From the NCBI GenBank assembly GCA_013399305.1, contig VXAI01000096.1:364802-428801 (forward strand): a stretch of 64,000 nucleotides of DNA, in the 5' to 3' direction. The position numbers and the translations under genes are program-made. The notes below the pieces were generated by a model. The model had not been told where the DNA came from and ran no database searches. It saw only the letters and a program-made list of their open reading frames with translations. Numbering within the stretch: the stretch's first letter is position 1; the number at the start of each line of letters is the position of its first letter. The DNA comes from Rostratula benghalensis. Its lineage: Eukaryota; Chordata; Aves; Charadriiformes; Rostratulidae. Positions 26,101 to 35,685 of this stretch are shown here, piece by piece.

Positions 26101-29100
26101 TGCAGCTTGTTTGGCATCTTTGGATGTCTGTGCCATAGCCTTGGCTGGCTGCAGGATTAATTAGTTTTGGGGGTTTTGGTGGGGCTGTGTCTTGCAGGGC
26201 CAGGTGCCCAGGTAAGTGGTGCTCATGGTGCTTGTTCTCCAGTTGTTCTGTGCTCTGCTTCCCACCTTCATCTTTGCAAGACTCGGCTCACGTTTGGTTT
26301 GGTTGGGGATTATTTTAAAGATACGCTGTTGCCTGTTGTCAGACCAAGCCATGGGGAGCAGTCAGTGGCATTTAGAAAGAGGAAAATTAATATATTTTTG
26401 CCTGTGGATGTAAAGGTGGGAAGCAGCTGAGCACTGGGTGTGCTGAAGGGTCTCCATGTTGGTGCAGGGGCCAATGTGGCCAAGCCTGCTCAGCTGTCCC
26501 ATGCACAGCTCCAGGGCTGTCCCCTGTGGGGTGTTTCAGTGAGACAGGTTTTAATGTTTCTGAAAAAGGAAGGAGTAGAAAATACAGAGGTTTATGGCAG
26601 AGTTGATGTTGTTAGGACAACTTCCCATCTCTTAGGACTTTTGGACTTCAGCATGCTTCATGTCACAGCTTTAGCTCTCTCCAGTCCTGGTATAATTCTC
26701 CCAGCCTCCTTGCATTTAGGGGGAGAAAGGTGAGGATCTGGAGGTGCTGGTGGTGGTAATATCCTTGGTCTGCACCTCTCTGCAGGGTAGGACCAGGCGA
26801 GCTTGTGTGCACCCTCTGAACCCCTGCCTCTTGCCCTCGGACCTTTGCTGGTGCCACAGCACCCCAGGGGGTGGTAGGACAGCAGAGCTGGGAGTCAGCC
26901 AGACCTCTTGCTTGCCTGGCACCAGACAACACTTGAGCAATTATCTCCCAAGAGCTGCTTGGCATGGGTAGAGGCTTGGACACATTTTTTCCTCCCGAAC
27001 TTTTAGGATATGCTGTTTGGTGGGAGATAGCCCAAAATCTGTTGCTGTGACTGCCAGAGCTCCTCCAGACCCTGGGTTGGTGCCACCCTGGCTGTGGAGC
27101 CGGCAGGAGATGGGGCAGGGATGGCTCCATGCAGGGATGTCAGTGGAGATGTTGCGTGCGGGGCTGCCAGGGCTCGGGGCTGGGGCTCTCCCTCCCGTTT
27201 CTCCCCATTGCTGATGTCTCCCGTATTGTCTTTTGCTGCTCTCCCTGCCCGCGCCGCCAGGACCTGCCTTCCCTGGCCTCCAGCAGAGAGATGGTACGCC
27301 TCCATCCTCCCAGCATGTCCGTGTGTCCCCCTCCCCTTCTCGTTTCACACGAGACACCCCCCTCCGTCCCCCGCACCGGGTACCGTTGATGGTGTGTCTC
27401 CTTTCCCCATGCTCACAGGATTCCCGTTCCCAGGACTCGAACACTGAGATGGTAGGCTGTTCTGCCTGCTTGGTGCCCAGTTTTTCCTTCTCCAGTGGTG
27501 GTTTTCTGCATGCTGTGCTCCAGGCACCCTGGGTCCATCACCTCCCTGGGGTGTGGGGCTGCTGTAACGAAGGGCAGCCTCGTAACGAGATGCACTTTGG
27601 TGCAGCTGAGCTGGTTTTGAGATGTGAGCTGGAACTCCTGCGTTTCTCTTGGCATGCCTTGATTTTTCTTCCTTTTCTCTGTCAGTGGGAGGGAAAGGAA
27701 GAAAAAAAAAAGAAAAAAAAAAAAAAAAAGGCTAGATGGCTGGATTGTCTTTATCCAAAATTCCTGGAACTGATCCCAAAGGAAAGGGGCCCATGCTCGC
27801 TGCTGAGCACCTGGGTTAGCGTTGCCAGACTGTTTACCTGGGGGGGTGTCTTGAAGTGGGATGAGTTCTTTGCCGTTGGGGTGACCCCGTCTCCCTGTAT
27901 TCTGTGGCAGATGGTGGGGGGCTGTTGCTGCTGCCCATCGCTGGTAGAGTACCCTGGCCCCGAGGAGGTATGCCCTGCGCCTGCCGTGTCCTGCCCTCCC
28001 TTCTCTGCCGCCGGCTCATGGCACCTTCCAGTCCTGGTCAGGGACCCGCACGTTGGGCTGGATGGAGGCACCCAGGGTGGTGTGATGTCTCCGCACTCTC
28101 TTTCTCTTCCCTCTGTGTTATGGGGTTTAGTCTCCTGGAGTAAGGGGTTTGTTTGGGGTCCAGGCAGCAGCCTCTGCCAGAGAAAACAGCGGCTGGGATC
28201 TTTCTGAGCTGTGGATCTCCAATTTCCCAGCTCCGGTATCGGAGAGGCTGCCCGTCTGCTGCAATTAAACCCACTCAGGCAGGGCTTGCCCTCCCCACCA
28301 GCAGGGTCCCATGCAGCTGAACGCTGTGATTTCAGGGCTCCCCCATCACCCACAGGTTGTGGTCAGAGATGGACATAGGCCAGTGTTGGTCACAACATCC
28401 CTGCCAGGGGCTTGCTGGGAAACATCAGTTTTGAGATGGTCTTTACTGGGAGTGAAGCAGAGGGAGGTGTGGGGGTGCATGGCTGGGGCCAGGTGATCTC
28501 CTGGAGTGGTGGTACGGTGACAAGCATCGCCGCCCCAAGCCTGGCTGACTTTGAGTGGTTTAATGCCGCAGTTCCTGTGAGCTGGGTGTCAGGCGGCTCC
28601 TTGGATGAGAAGCCTTTTGCCATGGCATCAGTCAGTTTTCCTTTCTCTCCCTTCCCCACCCTTTGCTGGTCTCTGTCCTGACACGTTGGGGTGTTCTCCA
28701 TCCCCAGGTGAAGACGGAGATCAGCGTGGAGAGCAAGCACCAGACCCTGCAGGGCCTGGCTTTCCCCTTGCAGCTGGATGCTCAGCAAGCCATTCAGGCG
28801 CTCAAGCAGAAGAAAATCAACTACATCCAGCTGGTAGGTCCCTCGGGTGGCTTCCCGGCACCCCACAGCCTCTTGCTGCCACCTCTCACTCCAGTCCACT
28901 CCCGCACCTCCCTCTTGTCCATCAGAAGCTGGATCTGGAGCGGGAAACCATCGACCTGGTGCACACGAGCCCCACGGAGATTGCTGACCTGCCCAAGAGG
29001 ATCCCCCAGGACTCAGCTCGCTACCATTTCTTCCTGTACAAACACTCACACGAGGGAGACTACCTGGAGTCTGTTGGTGAGTGCCCTGGCACCGGGGAGG

Positions 29101-29970
29101 AGCTGGGTAGAGCCCATATTGGTCCCCGCTCTCCTTGGACCATTGCTCGTGTGGGGACAAGCAGGGATGGGGATGGTGCAGCAGGGGGCCTTGAGTTGAT
29201 TCCTGCTTGCCATTTTGTCATGGTGGGTGCTGCCATCAGGTTTTTTGGTGCCAGAAGAAGCTGCCACGTGCAGTGCAGGGCTCTCCAGGTGCTGCTGCGG
29301 ACAAAATTGTGCAACCGTTTTGTTGCAGACGTACTAGAGCCAGGGGAGGGGTGATGGATGGCTTTGCCTTCTGTCACTGAGTAGACTGGGACCCTCAGGG
29401 CTGGGAAAGCCATGATTGGGCTGGGATGCACTGGGAAAGCCATGATTGGGTTGGGATGCAGCTGCTTGGTGCTCCCCGGCCACAAGCCCCGGCAGCGCCA
29501 TGAGCCCCGCTCTCTTCTCGCAGTCTTTATCTACTCCATGCCCGGGTACAAGTGCAGCATCAAGGAGCGCATGCTCTACTCCAGCTGCAAGAGCCGGTTG
29601 CTGGACACCGTGGAGCAGGAGTTTTGCCTGGAGATAGCCAAGAAGGTAAGTGCGAGCCTGCCCAGAGGCGATGGAGCAGAGACCCGTGGCAGGCATCTGC
29701 AAGGGAACCTACCTCAGCCTTGGTCCAGCCCCACTGTGGTGGGATTTGGGTGCCCCAAAGGCGAGTGTCAAAACCCTGCTAACCCCCTCTCACCACTCCC
29801 AGATCGAGATCGACGATGGAGCCGAGCTGACGGCGGAGTTCCTCTACGAGGAGGTGCACCCCAAGCAGCACGCCTTCAAGCAGGCCTTCGCCAAGCCCAA
29901 GGGGCCCGTGGGGAAACGGGGACAGAAGCGGCTGATTAAGGGGCCGGGCGAGAATGGCGAGGACAGTTAG
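8175..29970 (+). CDS. TWF2: TWF2, twinfilin-2 (complete, 349 aa)
   Basis: Twinfilin-2 is a cytoplasmic actin-regulatory protein that sequesters ADP-actin monomers and binds capping protein and phosphoinositides. Nine coding exons join in phase: 8175-8199, 18118-18195, 22312-22490, 24061-24156, 24947-25051, 28708-28833, 28926-29076, 29524-29645 and 29803-29970. They total 1050 bases, or 349 residues plus TAG, the same length as human TWF2. It has two ADF-homology domains (about residues 4-139 and 177-313, by family knowledge) and a basic C-terminal tail ([20 protein letters not shown]) expected to contact capping protein and PIP2. Start choice: ATG at 8175 has G at -3 and gives [20 protein letters not shown], matching known N-termini. 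All introns are GT-AG. Synteny separates TWF2 from TWF1. Two candidate microexons in intron 5 could add 11 or 22 residues in the linker. Confidence 0.97.
8200..18117 (+). other. TWF2: TWF2 intron 1
   Basis: This 9.9-kb first intron has no coding exon I can support. It contains a poly(A) run at about 13318-13335, a TTA microsatellite near 15565-15590 and a few AT-rich stretches with homeodomain-like ATTA motifs near 8960-9040 and 15350-15430. Mammalian TWF2 has an alternative first exon; I could not recognise an equivalent here. Confidence 0.6.
18118..18195 (+). CDS. TWF2: TWF2 coding exon 2
   Basis: It encodes residues 9-35, (A)[18 protein letters not shown] and IKVIIED, the first helix and strand of ADF-H domain 1. 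The acceptor is CTTGCAG and the donor GTAAGT. Both ends are in split codons consistent with exons 1 and 3. Confidence 0.95.
22312..22490 (+). CDS. TWF2: TWF2 coding exon 3
   Basis: It encodes residues 35-94, including [39 protein letters not shown] and SWSPDSSP, the body of ADF-H domain 1. The acceptor is CTTCCAG and the donor GTGAGC. Confidence 0.96.
23145..23540. repeat. TG/TA-rich microsatellite with duplicated flank
   Basis: About 400 bases of alternating pyrimidine-purine sequence: TATATA, TGTGTG, ACACAC and interrupted TA-rich DNA. A 32-base non-repetitive segment occurs twice, at 23145-23176 and 23268-23299, differing by three transitions, so the block grew partly by tandem duplication with a period of 123 bases. 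Confidence 0.85.
24061..24156 (+). CDS. TWF2: TWF2 coding exon 4
   Basis: 32 codons, residues 95-126: [20 protein letters not shown] and [12 protein letters not shown], the actin-binding long helix of ADF-H domain 1. The acceptor is TACGCAG and the donor GTACAG; phase 0 on both sides. Confidence 0.96.
24947..25051 (+). CDS. TWF2: TWF2 coding exon 5
   Basis: 35 codons, residues 127-161: [20 protein letters not shown] and [15 protein letters not shown]. It ends ADF-H domain 1 and enters the interdomain linker. The acceptor is CTGCAG and the donor GTGGGT; it ends in phase 0. Confidence 0.95.
27261..27293 (+). CDS. TWF2: Candidate TWF2 microexon A (33 bp, alternatively spliced)
   Basis: This is a 33-base open segment, [11 protein letters not shown], between a strong acceptor and a donor. 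The acceptor has a long pyrimidine tract with TGCTGC repeats, ending GCCGCCAG at 27260; the donor is GTACGC at 27294. It lies in intron 5, whose flanking exons are both phase 0, so inclusion adds 11 residues after Glu161 without a frameshift. A second segment of the same length and related sequence follows at 27419. Its status as an exon is inference from splice signals and the paired structure; the known 349-residue protein omits it. Confidence 0.6.
27419..27451 (+). CDS. TWF2: Candidate TWF2 microexon B (33 bp, alternatively spliced)
   Basis: This is a 33-base open segment, [11 protein letters not shown]. It is preceded by a pyrimidine tract ending CCCCATGCTCACAG and followed by the donor GTAGGC. 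It shares D, S, S and the terminal EM with microexon A (about 22 of 33 bases identical), suggesting exon duplication. It is phase 0 in the same intron. A TGC just upstream of the acceptor is the arrangement described for SRRM4-dependent neural microexons. RNA evidence is needed; I infer an optional Ser-rich acidic insert in the linker between ADF-H domains. Confidence 0.6.
28708..28833 (+). CDS. TWF2: TWF2 coding exon 6
   Basis: 42 codons, residues 162-203: [39 protein letters not shown] and IQL, the start of ADF-H domain 2. The acceptor is CCCCAG and the donor GTAGGT; phase 0 on both sides. Confidence 0.96.
28926..29076 (+). CDS. TWF2: TWF2 coding exon 7
   Basis: It encodes residues 204-253 plus one base: [39 protein letters not shown] and [10 protein letters not shown], in ADF-H domain 2. 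The acceptor is CATCAG and the donor GTGAGT. The intron before it is only 92 bases. Confidence 0.96.
29401..29460. repeat. 30-bp tandem repeat, two copies
   Basis: Two adjacent 30-base units (29401-29430 and 29431-29460) differ at a single C/T position. They lie in TWF2 intron 7, 64 bases before exon 8. Confidence 0.95.
29524..29645 (+). CDS. TWF2: TWF2 coding exon 8
   Basis: It encodes residues 254-294: [20 protein letters not shown] and [20 protein letters not shown], the actin-binding helix of ADF-H domain 2. The acceptor is CTCGCAG and the donor GTAAGT. Confidence 0.97.
29803..29970 (+). CDS. TWF2: TWF2 terminal coding exon
   Basis: It encodes residues 295-349: [39 protein letters not shown] and [16 protein letters not shown] before TAG at 29968-29970. 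The Lys/Arg-rich tail is the capping-protein and phosphoinositide contact region of twinfilins. The acceptor is CTCCCAG. Confidence 0.97.
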   Translation: MEIDDGAELTAEFLYEEVHPKQHAFKQAFAKPKGPVGKRGQKRLIKGPGENGEDS

Positions 29971-31204
29971 ATCCCGCAGGACCGGGCGGTGAACGGACAG
30001 CATCCCCACGGCGCTTCCCGGCTTCCTCTCTGCTGACCTGGGGATCTTTCCCTCCATCTCAGCCTGGTGGTTTATTTCCCTTCTTTTTCCTATTTCATTC
30101 CTTTTTTTTAAAACGTCAGGATGGCTTGCTGCACCTGGGGTCAAAGCGATGGGGAGGGTTCAGGGCTGTCAGTGTTTCTTTTCCCTGTGTCCTTGTGCAA
30201 GCCCCGGGGCTGCCGGAGGAGGATAGGAGCAGCAGGGTAATGTCCCCCAGCCTTGCTCCTGTCCCCCGTGGGGTCACAGCCGCTGTTCTCGGTGTCCCCT
30301 GGGTGACTGAAGGACACACTCGCCTGCACGATGCTCTATGCAAAGGGAAGGGGGTGGTGTCGGGGATTTCTATTTGAAAAGAGAAAATGCTTCTTTTCCT
30401 GCTCCCCCGGCCCCCAGATTTTGCTCCCCCATCTCGCTCTTGGTGTGCATGGCCCCTCTGCCCCAGGCCTGGAGCGATCCTGCACCCCCTCAGGGTGCAG
30501 GCAGGACCCTTCCCCGTGGCATGGGCTTTGCTGGTGGGAATTTGTCCCCAGAGGAACCAGCTGGCGGAATGTGGAAGGTCCCCCCAGTCCTCAGCTCATC
30601 CTGACCCTGGAAAAAAGGTCAGTTTGCCTTTTGGTGATATTTGCATCCCCTTTTTGACCCCCCCAATAAGGCTCTTCCCCTGGGAGGGAGCATTACAGCC
30701 CTGACTTAGACCCATCCCTGTTTAGGAGGGGAGCCATGAGGGCCCTGAGCCCTGATCCCATCTTTCCCCATGCCCCAGTCCCTCCTGTCACCCCCCCTGG
30801 TTTGCTGCTGGCTTTCTGGTCTGGGGCAGTGCCGTGTCTTAAAAATGACATGAGCTACCCCAAATCCTTGTTTGGGGAAGCGTGACAGCCCCTGCGTGCT
30901 CCTCCCAGGGTTGTCCCCAGCCACCAAGGGCCATCATCAGCTCTTGGGGATGACCTTGGCGCTGTGAATTGGGGCTTTGGTGGAGAGAGCACCTTGCTGC
31001 TGGATACCAGCAAGGGCTTGAGAGCCCCCTGCCTCCCTGGGAAGATGGAAATGGGGCTGGTGAAACCTGCCCTCGGCTTTCCTGCCGCCCTGGCAAATGT
31101 GCCGACATTGCCTTGGCCTTGGGGGAGCAGGAGTGGGCAATGGGGGGGGGGTTGAAGCTGGGGGGGAGCAGAGCACACTGTACTGAACGCTGTATTTTCT
31201 AAAG

Positions 31205-31210
31205 AATAAA
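31205..31210 (+). terminator. TWF2: TWF2 poly(A) signal
   Basis: AATAAA followed by a T-rich and TG-rich stretch. It gives a 3' UTR of about 1.25 kb after the stop at 29970. No earlier plus-strand AATAAA is seen in the 3' UTR. Confidence 0.75.
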
Positions 31211-32192
31211 GTATTTTTAAAACAGTCTGATGCTCTTTGGAGGTCCCCTGGGTTCCTCAGGCTTGGGAGTTTGGCAGGTCCTGAATTGCTTGGACATAAC
31301 TAGCCAGGAGCCAGCAACCATCTCAGCCTGCATCCAGCCCTCACCACCCCAAGGACTTTACACTTTAATCCAGAGCTCTGGAACAACCCTTTAATGCCCA
31401 GCAGGGGTTCAAGGCTGTATCACTCCAGCAACGCCCAGACTGAGAGCTGGATGCAGGAGGTGGCATCCCTGCTCAGCCCAGCTCTTCTTCTCAGGGCTGG
31501 TGATGATTGTGCAAGGCTGCCTGGGGCTGTTGTTTTTGTGGCTGGGGTGAATCCCTGTCTGGTGATGAGGAGAGAACATGGGCTGATGCTGAGCCAAGAG
31601 GATTTGGGAAGGCAATGGGGTCTGTCCACATCCCAGGCCCTGATCCCTCCCACTCCCCCCTAAGGGCAAAGCAGTGATCCCAGGCTCCTGGGAGGAGAGT
31701 TGGACACTCCACCTCCCTCTGCAGGGGGCAGCCGCCCTGCCACAGCTCTTCAGCACCAAAGAATGACCCACTGCCAAAATCTAACTCCAGCTGGGCTGTG
31801 GTATCTGAATTTCTCAACAGTGGGTCCTGATGGAGAAGCAGGGAAGCATGTCCCAACTTGTGACACAGCCACCCAAAGCCACTGCCTCCCCACTCCTTGC
31901 CCAGAGGAGCTCAGCTACAATTTGGATATAACCTCTTTTTTTTCCTTAATTTATTACAGCGTCCTGAGCAGGTTTCCTGGAGGAAAGGCTCCCTGTGTGC
32001 TGTTCCAGGGTAACCCAGGCCCAAAGTGAGCTCTTTGCAATGAGCCTGGTGGGATTTGTACCAGGTCAGAGCTGCGCCGTGTCTCAGCTTTACTCACTGT
32101 GCCCAGGATGAGGTGGATGATTTGGGAAGCTGGCTGTAAAACACCACTATTCCCAGAAAAACAAAACCAAACCTAAACAAAAGAAAAGGCTT

Positions 32193-32200
32193 AACACACA

Positions 32201-32235
<35 letters not shown>

Positions 32236-32335
32236 AACCCAAAAAAACCCCACCACAAAACCCCACCCAAACAAACAAACAAAACCAAAAAAACCAACAA
32301 GAAAACCCACCACCACCAAAACCAAACAACCCCAA
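32193..32335. repeat. A/C-only low-complexity tract
   Basis: 143 bases contain only A and C apart from one G at 32301. The tract starts with a CA microsatellite, passes through a run of about 25 A, then A-runs with CC/CCC interruptions and AAAC repeats. The complementary strand is G/T-only with GG and GGGG clusters. Confidence 0.95.
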
Positions 32336-35300
32336 CTGCCAACTGAGTTTCCTCTTGGTGCAGAGGAGGTGTGGGAGAAGTCCCTCTGTGTATAATAATC
32401 CTTCAAATATGCTGTGGTTCACTGAAAACCCTGGTAAAACCTGTAAAGAGCTCACCCTTCCTGGGTGGGAATTAAAAACCAGAAAGGGGAAAGAAAAACC
32501 TGGTCAAAGAGATTTGCACTATGGATAGGACTAAAGCTGTTCCTGGGCTGGTGGGGAAACCTCCAGGGTGATTGAGGGGACTCAGCTGCTGCAGGGAGAC
32601 CCTGGACACTCCCTCGGGTGCTTGGGAGGGGGCTGCCTCTCCAGGGATCCCCCCACAGTAGGGGATGGCCAAGTTCTTCCTCAGCTGGGGCAGAGGTGGT
32701 GGCTGCAGAGGCAGGGAAGAGGACACATCTCTGCAGGAAAGTTGCCCTGTTGTTTCTCTATCCCAGTGTCACCAAGGCTCAAGCTAGAAACCAGCTCCTT
32801 TTGTGACAGTGTGGGCTGACACCACCAGAGTTGTCTAACAAGCTCATTCACCCTTCTCCCTGGGATCCTCCACCCCTTCTGTGCTCAGTAACTTTTAAAC
32901 TTGCCCAAATACCGAGAGGGAACGAGGGATGTCCCATATTTCCCACACATACCCCCTCACTGCCCCCCACCCCCTGTCAGCGCTGCCATCCTCAGCTGAA
33001 AGCCCACCTGTCCCATGCCAAAGGACAGCTATTTGTGGCCATGGGGGAGGTGGCCAGGAGCAGCACAAGGTCTGCAGACCTCCAGCTGGGCTCCCATCCC
33101 ATCCCATCCCCTCTTCCCTCCCTATCCCATCTGTCCTCCTTATCCCATTCCACCTCACACCAACCTGTGCCTTCTGGTTCTCCCATCCATCCCCTCCCTT
33201 CACCATGGTTAGGTATCAATGGGCCACGCAGGGACGTGTTCCTGGGGCAGCCTGGTTCTGCTCACCCCACCCCATGGGGGCTTGAGCTGCTCTGTTCCCT
33301 CAGGTCACCTCCCCCACACCACAGAACACCTTCCTTGTCCCAGTTACAGACCCAGAGAGCTACCACTTCTCCCAGTTGTGATGGCCAGTGGAGTCTCTAG
33401 GGTTGAGGGCAGAGTGCTGCCTCGCCCACAGCACAGCCTGGAAGGCACACACCATCCAGCTCTTTGCTTTTGTGAAGCTTGTCAGGATTTAGATCGGTTC
33501 ACAGCTTACCCTCTGTTAATTTGGGTTGAAAATCAAAAGAATAGAACCTACAGAGTGGGACGGGGCGTGCTGGAGCTGTGCAGGTGGAGGAGAGGAGCCA
33601 AACAGCTCCCATGTGCCAGGTTCCCTTTGGAAAGCAGGTTACAAAGCCAATGCCAACTCCACACTGAGCCTTTCCTGGGGGCAATTAAAGCGCTCACAAA
33701 CCAGGCTGCTGCCTCCTGACCCCCCCATCCCTAACTCCAGCACACGCACTGGTTAATGGATACAGCAACCCCTCTCTTTCTTTTTAAGGTTCGAGCTAAA
33801 AAAAAGTCCTCCTTTGCTGCACACCCAAAGCTGTGGGGTTTGAGTTGACACGCAGGGAAACCCAGGTTTGGTCAGCAGCTGCTGGTGCCACCTCGAGGCA
33901 TGTGTGCCAGGGGACAAGGCCACCCCATGGTGGTTTGCTCGGCTGGGGAGGGAGCAGTACGGAACAGCAGCTTCAGAGAGAGGAGCTGGCTGCCAGTGGA
34001 TGTGGCTGAACATCCCCACAGCCAGCCTGAGTGCTCAGGGCTTTTAGGACTCACAAGTGTGCTCATGTCCTCCATGACAAACAAGCCCAGGGGAAAGGTT
34101 GGGACCAGGATGTTTTTCCCTGTGGGATTCCCAGGTGGAAAAGCGTGAAGGACAAAATCTGAGAGGAGATAACTCCTTTGGCTTCTGCTCCCCTGAGAGC
34201 TGAAGCGGAGGAGCTGCAAAGGAGTTACACCTGGTTGTAAGCCCAATGTGTGAATTGAAAGACCTGCCTGGCATCTGGGCTACAAAACCACAGGTGCTCA
34301 GAGGAAAGGGAGATGAGCCCTCACCCTCTCAAAAGCTGCTGTACCCCCAGCAGGGAGGAGGGTGAGGAAGTGGTAAAGAGAGAAAGGATATTTGCCCAAG
34401 GTGGGTAAGCATATCTAGGATCAGCTCCCTGGATTGTGCAAGTCTGGGGGTGTGAGTGGGGAGGGGAGAGTATGACCCGGTTTGGGGATGATGAGGGATG
34501 GGATCAGGCTGGAGGGTGGCTGGGGCACAGGGCTTCCTAAATAACCAGGTGCCCAGTATTGCCCCCTCTCTCCCTTCTCTATGCCCCACTTTGTGTCTGC
34601 CAAGAAGAGTGGGTTTCTGGGTGCCAAGGCTGCCAAACCAGGCAACCAAGGGAGGGCTCCTGTGCTGGGGCCAGAGGGATCCTCATGTGGTCTGTGGCTA
34701 CAGCATCCCTTTGCAGCCCCTTGCTGGAATGGAGAACCGGGGGAACAACTCTTGCTGGAGAAAAAAGAGGGAGTGCTATGGGGAGGGCAGCTTCTCCTCT
34801 GAGGTTTCGCTGAGGAGCAGCGGCAGCAGATTAGGCTCTGCTTTCAGGGCAAAGCCCAAGCAGTGGGGCCTGGTGGCCACCTCCTGCGCCATCCAATGGC
34901 TCTGGGAGAAGTGCAGGGCTTAAGATCTCTGAACCTTTAGATGTTTCCCTGCATTACCAACCTGTTTGTGCCCACAGCACCCTGTCTGTCCTATTGTTGC
35001 CTGTCCCTCCAAGCAGGGGTATGAGCAGTCATTCCCGATGATTTAAGGCTTAGATAATGTTATAAATATTATCTGAAAGCCACTGTCAGCTCAAGGCATA
35101 ATCCCAGACTTATGAGTAGCTGGGCCATCTGAATACAAGAAAAGCAGGAGGTTCAGACTTGTGATATAGTTATTTGGCTGTGCTGCTGATGCTTAGATTG
35201 GGACCTGCTGTGCGCATCCATGTGGAGCCTGTGAGAGGTGGTTGGTCCTGTGGGGGGCAAAGTTCATCCTGGATCTTTAATGGCAGTAAAACATCGGTTT

Positions 35301-35649
35301 CCTTTTTTGGAGGATAAGAAAGGTCTTCTGGGGGCTGAGCACACCCTGAGGGTATTGCACCTGGTGAGTGGCCAGCATGGGCTTCTAAAACATTTATAAC
35401 CAGGCAGGAACCCCTCCCTTGGGCTGCAGATACCAGGGGAGAGGACATGGGGCCTTAAAAGCCCTGGCATGGGGGTCAGAGACCTTCCCTGTGAGGTCCT
35501 TCCCATGCTGGGAGGGAAACTCTGGGAAAAGTGAGTGCTGGGAGTCTGAGCAGGGGCTGAGGGGCCATAGTGCAAATGATGTGCCCCAAAACAAATGCAT
35601 GCAAGGTACCAGGGACATAAGAGCTGTGAATCTGGTCATGTTAATGATG

Positions 35650-35685
35650 CTCCTATTATTATTATTATTATTATTACTACTATAG
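35650..35685. repeat. ATT microsatellite
   Basis: About nine ATT units, ending ACTACTAT. Intergenic. Confidence 0.9.

Larger units (their letters stand above)
18196..28707 (+). other. TWF2: TWF2 introns 2-5
   Basis: Intron 2 (18196-22311) and intron 4 (24157-24946) show nothing recognisable. Intron 3 (22491-24060) holds a TG/TA microsatellite block at 23170-23530. Intron 5 (25052-28707) holds the two candidate microexons and an A-rich run near 27700-27730. Confidence 0.6.

Noticed and set aside
27911..27943. Third possible 33-bp microexon in TWF2 intron 5 ([11 protein letters not shown] between GGCAG and GTAGAG)
   Set aside because: The length matches, but the Gly/Cys-rich peptide is unrelated to the other two, and the pyrimidine tract is weak. 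Treated as coincidence unless RNA junctions show otherwise.
27233..28207. 324-residue open frame in TWF2 intron 5
   Set aside because: It crosses an A-run coding poly-Lys and GC-rich intron sequence and has no recognisable domain. It overlaps candidate microexon A only in a different frame. Chance open frames are expected in GC-rich bird DNA.
32094..32455. Minus-strand open frames rich in Phe, Val, Trp and Cys
   Set aside because: Direct translation of the A/C low-complexity tract; not a protein.
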